DNA from: Bacteroidota bacterium
GTDB taxonomy: Bacteria > Bacteroidota > Bacteroidia > Palsa-948
Direction: 5' to 3'
DNA: 64,000 nt
Assembly: GCA_003164895.1 (NCBI GenBank)
Contig: PLUL01000010.1
Location: forward strand, 1-64,000
The position numbers and the translations under genes were made by a program. Position 1 is the first letter of the stretch, and each line of letters starts with the position of its first letter. Shown here one piece after another: positions 43,889 to 52,592 of this stretch. A model generated the notes under the pieces. The model was not told the DNA's origin, did not search any database, and saw only the letters and a list, made by a program, of their open reading frames with translations.

Positions 43889-44788
43889 TTATAATCCAGT
43901 CAACAACGTAGTAAGCGCAGCATCCGTAGTTGCGTTTAGCGTAATACTAATTGTGGAATTAGAACTTACTGTTTGAGTTTGATAAAAGCTAAACAGATTT
44001 CCGCTGGCATTAACTCCTATGGCAACAATTTTTACAGCAGAGCCATTCGGAATTGCAGTGGTTGTGCTGTTGTATGCCTGCATCACAGTTTTGGTAGCAG
44101 GAATGTAAATAAATATTCCAACGTTTGTCAAATCATCTGTGGTAGAAGTGAAAGTTAAAGTAGAGTTAGTAGAACTTCCAGCCAATTGTCCGCAATTTAT
44201 CCATCCAAACATTTGTATAAAGGCAGTATAACTTGCCGTGTTAGTTGTAAATGGAGTGAGCGGAGTATTTGTCCAGTCGGGATGATTGTTGGTTGTAGTT
44301 CCATAAAAAGCATCCATGCCGCTTTGTGGTGCAGCGCAAGGCATTTGTACCTGATAACCACAAGGACTTGGTCGCAATAATAATTGAGTTGTGCCACTGA
44401 AAGCTCGTAATCTGATTTCACCATCTGTTTTTAAAATAGTACCGGCAGAAACGGTTGGCATTTCATAATAAATCATGTCTTTAGCTGTGTATAATTCTAC
44501 CAACTTTATTGTGAAAGGAAAGTGAACGCTATCGCCCGTTATAGGATATACGAGGCATTGCTTACTTGGCCATATTGTAGTGCCTTGGTTTCCCACTATC
44601 GGACCAGTTCCGTTACTATCAATAGTAAATGTTTGTTCGGGTTGTTCCTTATTATTTAAGTAGGAGTTTACCGGACTATAAGTATTTAATTGTGCTACCG
44701 TTCTTTGTTTGGAGCAACTGAAATAAAAAACAGAAACAAAAGAAAGTAGCAAGAATGCTATAGCGGACAATAGATTTAATTTTTTCAT
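43889..44788 (-). CDS. Lipoprotein of unknown function
   Basis: This 299-residue lipoprotein has a lipobox at VFYFSCSKQ (Cys25). The rest is Thr/Ser/Asn-rich and beta-type, including WPSKQCLVYPITGDSVHFPF, LRAFSGTTQLLL and an Ala/Thr-rich end (SITLNATTDAALTTLLTGL). I recognise no family; the style is that of surface-exposed lipoproteins. It is convergent with the rhomboid gene (10 bases apart) and 60 bases downstream of the next gene on the same strand, with which it may form a unit. Confidence 0.78.
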   Translation of the reverse strand: MKKLNLLSAIAFLLLSFVSVFYFSCSKQRTVAQLNTYSPVNSYLNNKEQPEQTFTIDSNGTGPIVGNQGTTIWPSKQCLVYPITGDSVHFPFTIKLVELYTAKDMIYYEMPTVSAGTILKTDGEIRLRAFSGTTQLLLRPSPCGYQVQMPCAAPQSGMDAFYGTTTNNHPDWTNTPLTPFTTNTASYTAFIQMFGWINCGQLAGSSTNSTLTFTSTTDDLTNVGIFIYIPATKTVMQAYNSTTTAIPNGSAVKIVAIGVNASGNLFSFYQTQTVSSNSTISITLNATTDAALTTLLTGL

Positions 44789-44848
44789 GGGAGTTGAATT
44801 TTCGTGTGTTAAAGGTAATTAAATTTCTTGAATCTAAAAATTGGTTAT

Positions 44849-45379
44849 TTACAAAGAAGTATAAGCAGGACAAATTTTTGATTTCTTCCATCTTTTTGAT
44901 CCTTTGCATCCTAAAATATATAATAAACCCAAGCGCAAATGTGTTTCTCTGAATTTAATATTATATCTGTATTCCAAAAATGGGCGCAAACATTTATTGG
45001 TCGAAATTCCGGCGCCTCCTTCTAAATCCCAGTTGTTCTTTTTTGCTCCTTTCATAGGCGACGATTCGTAATTTAACCAGGAATCATACGCTCCATGACC
45101 GATTGCATAAAAATTAAAATTCTTATATCTGAAAAATTTATATTCCACAGCCATTCCCAAAAAATATTCCTGCACTTTATTAAAACCCGGGTAGTATGAA
45201 AACTCAGGTACAAAACTAAATTTCTCATTCGGAAAAATACTTATACGTGCACCGGCTCCAAAACTTTTGGTCTGAAAATTATACATCACATCGGCTCCAA
45301 TACCAACATTTTGAGATTGTCCCCAAACAGGAATAAGAAAAACTAATGCTATTAAAAAAAAATGTATTGAAGTTTTCAT
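44849..45379 (-). CDS. Small outer-membrane beta-barrel protein
   Basis: This 176-residue protein has a signal peptide (LIALVFLIPVWGQS) and a series of amphipathic strands with Gly and aromatic residues (VGIGADVMYNFQTKSFGAGARI, FVPEFSYYPGFNKVQEYF, FLEYRYNIKFRETHLRLGLLYI), in the manner of a small eight-stranded barrel. The C-terminus is not a classic aromatic end but a Lys/Ser-rich tail. No family is named. It is divergent from the 45445/45557 pair and upstream of the 43889 lipoprotein. Confidence 0.75.
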   Translation of the reverse strand: MKTSIHFFLIALVFLIPVWGQSQNVGIGADVMYNFQTKSFGAGARISIFPNEKFSFVPEFSYYPGFNKVQEYFLGMAVEYKFFRYKNFNFYAIGHGAYDSWLNYESSPMKGAKKNNWDLEGGAGISTNKCLRPFLEYRYNIKFRETHLRLGLLYILGCKGSKRWKKSKICPAYTSL

Positions 45380-45444
45380 TCAGTTCAAAAATATGAAATC
45401 AAAGTATTTATCCTAATCATCAAATACAAATTGTTACCAACAAT

Positions 45445-45564
45445 ATGGAAGGAAATTCAGAAACACAAAGAGCCGCCTCTGAAATTTCATATTCAGTTTA
45501 TGATTCTCAGAAAATACCGTACATTTATCTGTACAGTGTTTATTTATTTCCGATAAATGTTTAA
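45445..45564 (+). CDS. 39-codon ORF overlapping the radical SAM start, candidate precursor peptide
   Basis: An ATG at 45445 opens a 39-codon frame that ends at 45564, overlapping the radical SAM start codon by 8 bases, so the two would be translationally coupled. The peptide is polar at the N-terminus (MEGNSETQRAASEIS) and hydrophobic and Tyr-rich at the C-terminus (KIPYIYLYSVYLFPINV), the leader-core pattern of modified peptides (RiPPs). Radical SAM/SPASM enzymes often modify such peptides. The ORF lacks a clear ribosome site, and AT-rich DNA can hold such frames by chance, so I give it modest weight. Confidence 0.4.
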   Translation: MEGNSETQRAASEISYSVYDSQKIPYIYLYSVYLFPINV

Positions 45565-46657
45565 TCTGATAAAAATAGCTGCTAAAAAAATTGGAAACAT
45601 TCCAAGCGAGCAACTGCTTAATCGCATGAAATTAGGAGTGCAAAAATATTTTTCCGGCTATCCTTACTCCATTATTTTACAAACGGTTAGCGCCTGCGAT
45701 TTAAAATGCAAACATTGTTTTATTAATGACTATAACATTCATATTCATGACGGTGCAATAAAAATTATGGACTTTGATGAGTTTCTTCTTTTTGCTGAGC
45801 GATTAAAACCTATGATTCGGAAAGCATCTTACTTTCAATTTTCAACTTTTGAAGCCATTTTGAATAAACACTTATTTAAGATGATGGACGAAATCCTGAA
45901 AATAAATCCAAGGACGCAATTTCCGTTTTTGTCAAATACGATGCAGCTTTCGGCAGAAAAAATATCACAATTAGAAAAATATCCAGTTTCGATAATTAAT
46001 ATTTCTTTGGATGGTTGCACTAAAAAAATTGTGGAAGATTTTAAAACAGATGTATCTTTTGAAAAAATCATTGAAACGATTATTGTGTTGAAAAAATCGA
46101 CTTTAAAAGACAAAGTAACCGTTACTTTTGTTGCTCACAAAAACAATATTGATGAACTTCCAGAGTATGTAGATTTTGTAAATCGTCTCGGCATAAAAGA
46201 AATTCAAGTAAGCAATCTTCTCACATTCACGAAGGAAACAATTGGGCAGGAATTATATTCCCGTCAGGGAAATAAATTTGCCGAATCCATATTTCAGGAA
46301 GCTGTAAAAAGAGCAAAAAAAAACAACCAGACGATAAGTATGCCAAGATTAAGTCCTGTACAAATGGGCTGCCAGGCGTGTGAAAGTTTTTTTATTGACA
46401 GTAACGGCAATGTGGCTCCGTGCGATTTTCTGGCTGTTTCAACTCCTTTTACTTTGTGGGGAAAAACCATTCAAAACCCTCCGGTGCTCATGGGTAATGT
46501 TCTAAAAAACGACCCCTTGCAAATCTACCGCAGCGCGGCTTTTAAAAAATTTCGTACAGCTCACAGATTGGGAAAAAATCTTCCAAAAGAATGTACTAAC
46601 TGCATAGACGCTTATGGGCTTATGTGCAGCAATAGGATAAATCATCCTCCTGAATAA
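45557..46657 (+). CDS. Radical SAM protein with SPASM domain
   Basis: This 366-residue protein has the radical SAM cluster motif in SACDLKCKHC (Cys-x3-Cys-x2-Cys, near residues 47-54), the GGE-like segment replaced by a KASYFQF stretch, and a C-terminal SPASM region with more Cys: MGCQACESFF near 273, APCDF, then KECTNCIDAYGLMC near the end, enough for auxiliary Fe-S clusters. SPASM enzymes oxidise or cross-link peptides or act on proteins; some instead act on sugars. A small ORF overlapping its start could encode the substrate. Its last 16 bases overlap the tail of the convergent acyltransferase gene. Confidence 0.9.
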   Translation: MFNLIKIAAKKIGNIPSEQLLNRMKLGVQKYFSGYPYSIILQTVSACDLKCKHCFINDYNIHIHDGAIKIMDFDEFLLFAERLKPMIRKASYFQFSTFEAILNKHLFKMMDEILKINPRTQFPFLSNTMQLSAEKISQLEKYPVSIINISLDGCTKKIVEDFKTDVSFEKIIETIIVLKKSTLKDKVTVTFVAHKNNIDELPEYVDFVNRLGIKEIQVSNLLTFTKETIGQELYSRQGNKFAESIFQEAVKRAKKNNQTISMPRLSPVQMGCQACESFFIDSNGNVAPCDFLAVSTPFTLWGKTIQNPPVLMGNVLKNDPLQIYRSAAFKKFRTAHRLGKNLPKECTNCIDAYGLMCSNRINHPPE

Positions 46658-47769
46658 TTGTGCGGATCTTTCCAAAGAAATTTCCGACGAATAATTCTGT
46701 TCAGCGGTTTTTCCGCGAAAAGATATAGGAGTATTGAAATGCCAATGAGCAAAACAAAAATTATTGGAAGATTTAAATGAAGCGTCAAATAAAAAAAGCT
46801 GAATAGAAAACCATTATGAATCAGATAAAAAACATAAGAGCTTTTGCCAAGCAAACAAAGAAAATTTGTTTCCAGTATTTTTCTTAGGTAAGATTTTTCA
46901 GTTAAAAGTCCATAAAAAAAAATAGCAATTCCAAAGGGCAACAGCAGATTGTTAATCAGCGTTTCGAAAAATAAAAACTGGTTTTGCTGCAGCGAATAAT
47001 TGCGATTTACTGTCAGAAATCCAATGCAAACAATAATATAGAGCGCACCGGTTATGGTTGCGTAGTTGTGATTTCGAATTACATTCTCATGCTTCTGCGA
47101 TTTAACATAAATCGCTAATTGCATTCCCGCAAAAAATTCAATGCACCTTCCGAAAAAAGTAAATTCAAAAAGAAATTGCAGCGATGAAAAAAATCCGTGG
47201 AAAGAACTGTTTTTAAATATCCTCCAAAGAAATAATCCCAATCCAATGAAGAGAGTCATTTGTAGTATAAGTTTTATTCTGTTTGAAAAAATAATAATCA
47301 GCGGAAACAAGAAATAAAATAATTCTTCAACGGTGAGACTCCATCCTCCAGGAATTCCGGTGAATTTATATTCGTCAAAAAATCCCCGCAGAAAAGTTAA
47401 ATTCAAAAAAAGCAGACGAATGTTATCAGAAAAAAAACAATTACAAATAAATGGCAGAAAGGAAATAATAGTAATGATGAAATACATGGGGTAAATTCGG
47501 GCAAACCTGTTTATAAAATAAGTTTTGATTCCTTGCCTTGTTAGCGAAACACTTTCCGAATAACGATAATAAATTAGAAATCCGCTCAGCACAAAAAAAA
47601 TTGTAACCCCGACATGAAATTCCTGAACAAAATCATGAATTGGTTTACCAAAAACAGATGCTTTGAATGGATTGAAATGATGAAGAAAAACCATGCAAGC
47701 GGCAACGGCTCGTATTCCGGTTAATGCAGGAAAATAATTTTCAGTGGATATATTCGGTTGTTTGGTCAA
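46642..47769 (-). CDS. Acyltransferase family 3 membrane protein (OafA-like)
   Basis: This 375-residue integral membrane protein has about ten segments and the motifs of acyltransferase 3 (OafA/YrhL): TGIRAVAACMVFLHHFNPF (His near 31), VTIFFVLSGFLIYYRYSES, and GGWSLTVEELFYFLFPL near residue 145. These enzymes add acetyl or other acyl groups to surface sugars. The start seems to be a TTG at 47769, since no ATG fits before the family's first conserved residue. It lies 22 bases after the nitronate monooxygenase-like gene on the same strand, and its end overlaps the radical SAM gene tail to tail. Confidence 0.86.
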   Translation of the reverse strand: MTKQPNISTENYFPALTGIRAVAACMVFLHHFNPFKASVFGKPIHDFVQEFHVGVTIFFVLSGFLIYYRYSESVSLTRQGIKTYFINRFARIYPMYFIITIISFLPFICNCFFSDNIRLLFLNLTFLRGFFDEYKFTGIPGGWSLTVEELFYFLFPLIIIFSNRIKLILQMTLFIGLGLFLWRIFKNSSFHGFFSSLQFLFEFTFFGRCIEFFAGMQLAIYVKSQKHENVIRNHNYATITGALYIIVCIGFLTVNRNYSLQQNQFLFFETLINNLLLPFGIAIFFYGLLTEKSYLRKILETNFLCLLGKSSYVFYLIHNGFLFSFFYLTLHLNLPIIFVLLIGISILLYLFAEKPLNRIIRRKFLWKDPHNYSGG

Positions 47770-47791
47770 TGCGAAAAAATTCTTTCAAGTT

Positions 47792-48733
47792 TTATTTATT
47801 GCACAATTCATTTTTTGCAATTTCATATTCAGCAATAATATCAACTACTATTTTCTTGACAGATTTTATTTCTTTCAGCATCGCGCTTACCTGTCCAATT
47901 TCAAGTTCTCCTTCTTCCAAATCGCCTTCAAACATTCCTTTTTTTGCGCGCGCTTTTCCTAAAATATTTTTTAACTCATCCGTTGATGCGCCTTTGTCTT
48001 CTGCTTCTTGAACTAAATTGAAAAATTTATTTTTTACCAATCGCACCGGCACCAATCTTTTCAAGGAAAGCTGTGTGTCGCCCTCATTCAGTTCGGTAAT
48101 TTTCTTTTTATAATTTTCATGAATGGAAGACTCTTCCGAAGCGGCAAAGCGCGAACCAATTTGAACACCATCGGCCCCCAGCACCATCGCGGCAAGCATC
48201 TGCCTGCCTGTGGCAATTCCTCCAGCAGCAATGAGCGGTATTTTTATTTTTTCTCTTACCATCGGAATAAGAACCATCGTGGTGGTTTCTTCCCTGCCGT
48301 TGTGTCCGCCCGCTTCAAATCCTTCCGCCACCACTGCATCGCACCCCGCATCTTCGCTCTTCTGCGCAAACTTCGCACTCGCTGTTACGTGCACCACTTT
48401 TATTCCGCGCTCTTTCAGCCAGCCCGTCCATATTTTCGGATTTCCTGCCGAAGTAAACACAATTTTTACCCCCTCTTCTGAAATAATGTTCATGATTTTT
48501 TCTATTTCAGGATAAAGCAAAGGAACATTTACCCCAAAAGGATTGTTTGTTGCTTTTTTACATTTCCGAATGTGTTCGCGCAGCACATCGGGATGCATCG
48601 AACCGGCTCCAATCAATCCGAGACATCCTGCATTTGCCGAAGCCGAAGCCAGTCGCCAGCCGCTTGTCCAAATCATCCCTGCCTGTATGATTGGATACTG
48701 AATTTTGAAGATTTCTGTGATTTTGTTCTTCAT
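47792..48733 (-). CDS. Nitronate monooxygenase/FabK-like FMN enzyme
   Basis: From the ATG at 48733 this is a 313-residue TIM-barrel flavoprotein of the 2-nitropropane dioxygenase/FabK family. Motifs: PIIQAGMIWTSGWRLASASANAGCLGLIGAG at the start, the active-site segment VAEGFEAGGHNG (His near 145) and the FMN-phosphate loop AAGGIATGRQMLAAMVLGADGVQIGSRF near residue 180-210. Members oxidise nitronates or reduce enoyl-ACP (FabK); which applies cannot be told by eye. An upstream in-frame ATG at 48778 would overlap the PorG promoter region and is less likely. Confidence 0.86.
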   Translation of the reverse strand: MKNKITEIFKIQYPIIQAGMIWTSGWRLASASANAGCLGLIGAGSMHPDVLREHIRKCKKATNNPFGVNVPLLYPEIEKIMNIISEEGVKIVFTSAGNPKIWTGWLKERGIKVVHVTASAKFAQKSEDAGCDAVVAEGFEAGGHNGREETTTMVLIPMVREKIKIPLIAAGGIATGRQMLAAMVLGADGVQIGSRFAASEESSIHENYKKKITELNEGDTQLSLKRLVPVRLVKNKFFNLVQEAEDKGASTDELKNILGKARAKKGMFEGDLEEGELEIGQVSAMLKEIKSVKKIVVDIIAEYEIAKNELCNK

Positions 48734-48751
48734 AAAAAAATTATATCTTTG
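48723..48751 (+). promoter_or_regulatory. Promoter of the PorG-like gene
   Basis: TTG (48723-48725), an 18-base spacer and TATCTTTG (48744-48751) fit the consensus fully. It lies across the start of the divergent flavoenzyme gene, and the ATG at 48827 is 75 bases downstream, with AGGAG at 48811-48815 before it. Confidence 0.65.
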
Positions 48752-48826
48752 TAGTTGTAAATCTTTGGCAAGATACATCTTTAATGTAAAATGTAGTCTC
48801 GCTAATTATCAGGAGACGAACAGCAA

Positions 48827-49756
48827 ATGAAAAAATTAATTTTAATACTCGGTTTTGGGCTTTTGGCTTCTGCTGTGTTTTCCCAATACAAATGGGATTT
48901 TGGGGCAATGGTTGGCGCTGCAAATTATTTAGGAGAGATTGGCGGAAAAAATAAAACACGTCAGGATTTTATTCTTGACATGAAGCTTTCTCAAACAAAA
49001 GGATCGTATGGTGGATTTGCCCGTTACAAACTTAATCCTGATTTCTCGATCAGAGGTAGTTTATCTTGGGATAGAATTTCCGGTGCTGATAATCTTTCTA
49101 CAAATCCGGCTCGTGTAGGACGCAATCTGAGTTTTCGCGACGATATTTATGAAGCGAGCGTTATAGGTCAATATATTTTTTATGATGTGGCTGATTTAGG
49201 AAGAACGTATCGTTACAGCAATGATTTTAAAGCATATGTTTTTACTGGAGTATCAGGATTTCATATGAATCCAAAAGCACAATATGACGGTACTTGGTAC
49301 GCGCTTCAACCTTTGCATACGGAAGGAGAAACTCTTCCCGGAGGTCCTAAAGAATATAGCTTATATCAGATTGCAATTCCAGCAGGAGCCGGTTTCTATT
49401 TTACTTTCAGTAAAAAATATAAAATTGGATGGGAGTTTAACTGGAGAACAACTTTTACGGATTATCTGGATGATGTAAGTAAAAATTATCCAACACAAGC
49501 GCAGCTCAATATCATGAGTCCTTTAGCTCAAGCACTTTCGAACAGAACTCTTACAAACGATCCTAATATTCCAGATCCACGAAATTACGGACCTGGCTCT
49601 AAGCGCGGAGACCCAAAGCATAAAGATTCATACCTCAGCACCACTATTAATGCCAGTTATGCTATTCAGGGGCGCAGCAAGTTTGCTCATTCAAAATATA
49701 AAACTTTTTTCAAGGGCAAGAAGTTCACAAAACGAACCATCCGGGCTAAATTCTAA
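48827..49756 (+). CDS. PorG-like outer-membrane protein (DUF6089), type IX secretion
   Basis: This 309-residue protein has a signal peptide (LLASAVFSQ) and an outer-membrane barrel of the DUF6089/PorG type. Typical is the start of the mature part, YKWDFGAMVGAANYLGEIGGK, the strand FARYKLNPDFSIRGSLSWDRISGAD, and the end KHKDSYLSTTINASYAIQGR. In Porphyromonas and Flavobacterium PorG supports the type IX translocon. In related genomes it often precedes uppS and bamA; here it stands alone before a leftward polysaccharide run. It has one of the few clear Shine-Dalgarno sites in the window. Confidence 0.82.
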   Translation: MKKLILILGFGLLASAVFSQYKWDFGAMVGAANYLGEIGGKNKTRQDFILDMKLSQTKGSYGGFARYKLNPDFSIRGSLSWDRISGADNLSTNPARVGRNLSFRDDIYEASVIGQYIFYDVADLGRTYRYSNDFKAYVFTGVSGFHMNPKAQYDGTWYALQPLHTEGETLPGGPKEYSLYQIAIPAGAGFYFTFSKKYKIGWEFNWRTTFTDYLDDVSKNYPTQAQLNIMSPLAQALSNRTLTNDPNIPDPRNYGPGSKRGDPKHKDSYLSTTINASYAIQGRSKFAHSKYKTFFKGKKFTKRTIRAKF

Positions 49757-49788
49757 TTGTCTTTTTCTTGATTCAAAAGTTTTTTAAA

Positions 49789-50538
49789 TTATTTTCTAAA
49801 AAATTGATTTAATTTAGAAATTGGTTTTAATATCATCGTTAGCTTTCTCGGTTTCAATCCGTTTATTTTCCAAGCAAGACGGTCTTCTTGATTAGCTTTA
49901 ATTCTGTTTTTAAAAGTTATGTTGCTTTTTCCACCTGTTCGCATTTTCACCAACACTTCTGGAATATAAGAAGAAGTGATTTTGTGTTTATATAAAAAAC
50001 GCAGCATAAGTTCATAGTCTGCCGCAAGTAAAAACGTTGTGTTAAAGAAGCCGAATTGTTTATAAAATTTTCTCTTCACAAAAAAAGTTGGATGCGGAGG
50101 CATCCATCCTTTCAAAAAATGTTTTGAATGATACGAACCGGATTTCCAGCTCCTGAATATTTTCTGAGGATTGTTTCTTGAAACATATTGAAGGTCTCCA
50201 TAAACACTATCGGTTTTCTTTTCTGAAAATTCTTTTACCACTCGTGAAATAACTTTTTCATCCGCATAAAAATCGTCTGCGTGCAAGATTCCCACAATGT
50301 CGCCTGTCGCTACATTTATTCCTTTGTTTATTGCGAAATATATTCCATCGTCTTTTTCTGAAATAAATTTGGTAACTCGTGATTTATATTTTTCAATAAT
50401 TGAAATAGTTTTGTCAGTGGACTTTCCGTCAACAATAATGTATTCGATATCTCCATAATCCTCATTCAGCACGGATTGAATAGTGGTTTCGATCGTAGCT
50501 TCGCTGTTAAAACAAACGGTGATGATGGAGACTTTCAT
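49789..50538 (-). CDS. Family 2 glycosyltransferase
   Basis: From the ATG at 50538 this is a 249-residue GT2 enzyme of the WcaA type with a GT-A fold. Motifs: VSIITVCFNSEATIETTIQSVL, IEYIIVDGKSTDKT (first Asp), GINVATGDIVGILHADDFY (the DXD-like ADD) and HPTFFVKRKFY, AADYELMLRFLYK. It should add a sugar to a growing glycan on the inner face of the membrane. The more upstream in-frame start at 50574 would overlap asnB and is rejected. It is the last gene of the leftward polysaccharide run and is convergent with the PorG-like gene. Confidence 0.9.
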   Translation of the reverse strand: MKVSIITVCFNSEATIETTIQSVLNEDYGDIEYIIVDGKSTDKTISIIEKYKSRVTKFISEKDDGIYFAINKGINVATGDIVGILHADDFYADEKVISRVVKEFSEKKTDSVYGDLQYVSRNNPQKIFRSWKSGSYHSKHFLKGWMPPHPTFFVKRKFYKQFGFFNTTFLLAADYELMLRFLYKHKITSSYIPEVLVKMRTGGKSNITFKNRIKANQEDRLAWKINGLKPRKLTMILKPISKLNQFFRK

Positions 50539-50542
50539 ATTG

Positions 50543-52564
50543 TCAAAGATTAAATATCTTTTTCCAAACGGCAAAACTTATCATTCTGAATACACGCACT
50601 CCATCCCCGTGGTTTGAAATAGAGAAAAATTCATTTGGATTATTTTTTATTTTCTTTACATCCATAAAGTCGTTCAACGAGTCATCAAAATAATCCATGC
50701 ATTGGTTTTGAATTTGTTTCATCCATTTGTCAATCGGAGTTACAAAGCCGAGCTTATCTTTTCTCTCTTTGATTTGTTTCGGTAAAAAATTTCGCATGGC
50801 TTCCCTCAAAATATATTTATTTACTCCGTTATGAATTTTATATACACCCGAAATTCCAAAAACATATTCTACAAGATTATGATCATCAGCAAAAGGAGTT
50901 CTCGATTCAATAGAATGCCACATGGACGAACGGTCTTCATATTTTAGATACATTTTTAATCTTGAGTTTGTGAAATCTTTGAGCAAAGCTTCATTAAGTG
51001 ATGAAGAGTTCGTTACCTCTAACTCAGCTTTTATACATCCGGAACGCACATATTCATTGATAATATTATGGTTCAGAAAATTATTCTGCTTGAAATAAGT
51101 TTTATAAATGATTTCTTGCAACAAGTTAGGCATCAACAAAGCAATTTGTCTTTTTGAAAAATCCTTTACTATTTGCCTGAGATTTAAAAATGATTTTTCG
51201 TCAAAAGAAATTTCTTCCGCTAATTTTCCTAATTTCCACTTTCGCAAAAGTTCTTTCCATGAAACCAAAGAATGAGAATAATAACCGCCAAATAATTCAT
51301 CACCTCCCTGCCCGTCAAGAATTACTTTTATGCCGGTTTCTTTTGCTCTTCGCATAAGCTGAAACTGTCCGTAAGTTCCTGTGGAGCACACGGGAATATC
51401 CTGTGCATAATTCAAATCGCGAAAATCCCGCAACAAATCATTTCCGGTGGGGCTGACCAAATTCCATTCGGCATGTGTTTGGTCAACTACATATTTTGCC
51501 CATTTACTTTCGTCAATTTCAGGGTCATCAAAAGTAAGTGTGAAAACTTTCAGCCTGCCGCCAAGATTTACTTTATACCCATTGTCCGATAAATTTCCCA
51601 TAATACTGACAATAGCAGAACTATCAATTCCTCCGCTCAAACATGAACCGACAGGAACATCGGAGCGCAATCGAAGTTTTACAGAATCAATCAAAAGTTT
51701 TTCTGTTTCATCTCTGTAAGCTGCAAATTTCTTTTCATCGTAATCGAAAAAAGAAGTGTTTGCCTTCAGCAAATAATACCTCCACTTCTGAAATGATTTT
51801 GCCTTCAAATCAATTCTGAAATTATGAGCGGGGAGGATTTCATAAATATTCTTAAACATATTTTCTTCTCCCCGTTCAATGTATTGAATATCTCCCACCA
51901 AAAACTCAGAAGCAGCTTGCAGATTAATTCCCGATTTAACAAATGGAAGTTTCAATAGCGCTTTTTGTTCCGAAGCAAAAGCAAAAACGGTTCCGTCGTG
52001 ATAATAATAAAAAGGTTTCACTCCCACTCTGTCGCGCGAACCGAACAGAATATTTTTCCGCGAATCATAAATTACAAATGCCCACATCCCGTTGAAATGA
52101 TTTACGCAGCCTTCTCCCCAATGCAAATACGATTGCAGAATAACTTCCGTATCTGTATTTGTTCTGAAAGAAAGTCCTTTTTGAGAAAGTTCTTCTCTCA
52201 ATTCAATATGATTATAAATTTCGCCGTTAAAAACTATCCAGATTTGTTTTTCGGAATCGCACATAGGCTGATGCCCGGCAGGAGAGACATCAATAATGGA
52301 TAATCTTCTGTGCCCAAGTGCAAATTGAGTGTTCTCTAAAGAAACGTTTTCAATGAAAATTTTAGGAGAATAATTGAGTGAAGAATTAATAACATTTTCA
52401 GGAGTATCTTTTCCAAACGCAGAAATAATTTCCGAATCGTTCATAAATAAAAATCCTTCTCCGTCTGGTCCTCGATGATGAATGGCATCGGTCATAGAGG
52501 AAATATGACTGGGAATGCCACTAATACTTCCGTTCAGGTTTATTATTCCGGTAATGCCGCACAT
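50543..52564 (-). CDS. asnB: Asparagine synthase-like glutamine amidotransferase
   Basis: This 673-residue enzyme has an N-terminal class II amidotransferase domain with Cys2 (MCGITGIIN), HHRGPDGEG and LGHRRLSIID, and a C-terminal ATP-pyrophosphatase domain with SCLSGGIDSSA near residue 310 and DGQGGDELFGGYY near 420. AsnB forms asparagine, but copies within polysaccharide clusters are thought to amidate sugar acids of the glycan. Its place between GT2 and GT-C-like genes, 4 bases from the first, favours that second role; this is inference. The enzyme is complete with no missing key residue. Confidence 0.92.
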   Translation of the reverse strand: MCGITGIINLNGSISGIPSHISSMTDAIHHRGPDGEGFLFMNDSEIISAFGKDTPENVINSSLNYSPKIFIENVSLENTQFALGHRRLSIIDVSPAGHQPMCDSEKQIWIVFNGEIYNHIELREELSQKGLSFRTNTDTEVILQSYLHWGEGCVNHFNGMWAFVIYDSRKNILFGSRDRVGVKPFYYYHDGTVFAFASEQKALLKLPFVKSGINLQAASEFLVGDIQYIERGEENMFKNIYEILPAHNFRIDLKAKSFQKWRYYLLKANTSFFDYDEKKFAAYRDETEKLLIDSVKLRLRSDVPVGSCLSGGIDSSAIVSIMGNLSDNGYKVNLGGRLKVFTLTFDDPEIDESKWAKYVVDQTHAEWNLVSPTGNDLLRDFRDLNYAQDIPVCSTGTYGQFQLMRRAKETGIKVILDGQGGDELFGGYYSHSLVSWKELLRKWKLGKLAEEISFDEKSFLNLRQIVKDFSKRQIALLMPNLLQEIIYKTYFKQNNFLNHNIINEYVRSGCIKAELEVTNSSSLNEALLKDFTNSRLKMYLKYEDRSSMWHSIESRTPFADDHNLVEYVFGISGVYKIHNGVNKYILREAMRNFLPKQIKERKDKLGFVTPIDKWMKQIQNQCMDYFDDSLNDFMDVKKIKNNPNEFFSISNHGDGVRVFRMISFAVWKKIFNL

Positions 52565-52592
52565 AAGAAATTAATTATTCTATAAAATATTT

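Noticed and set aside
45519-45534. GTACA-N6-TGTAC dyad before the radical SAM gene
   Set aside because: It lies within the 39-codon ORF and arises from repeated Tyr codons; no promoter element supports an operator there.
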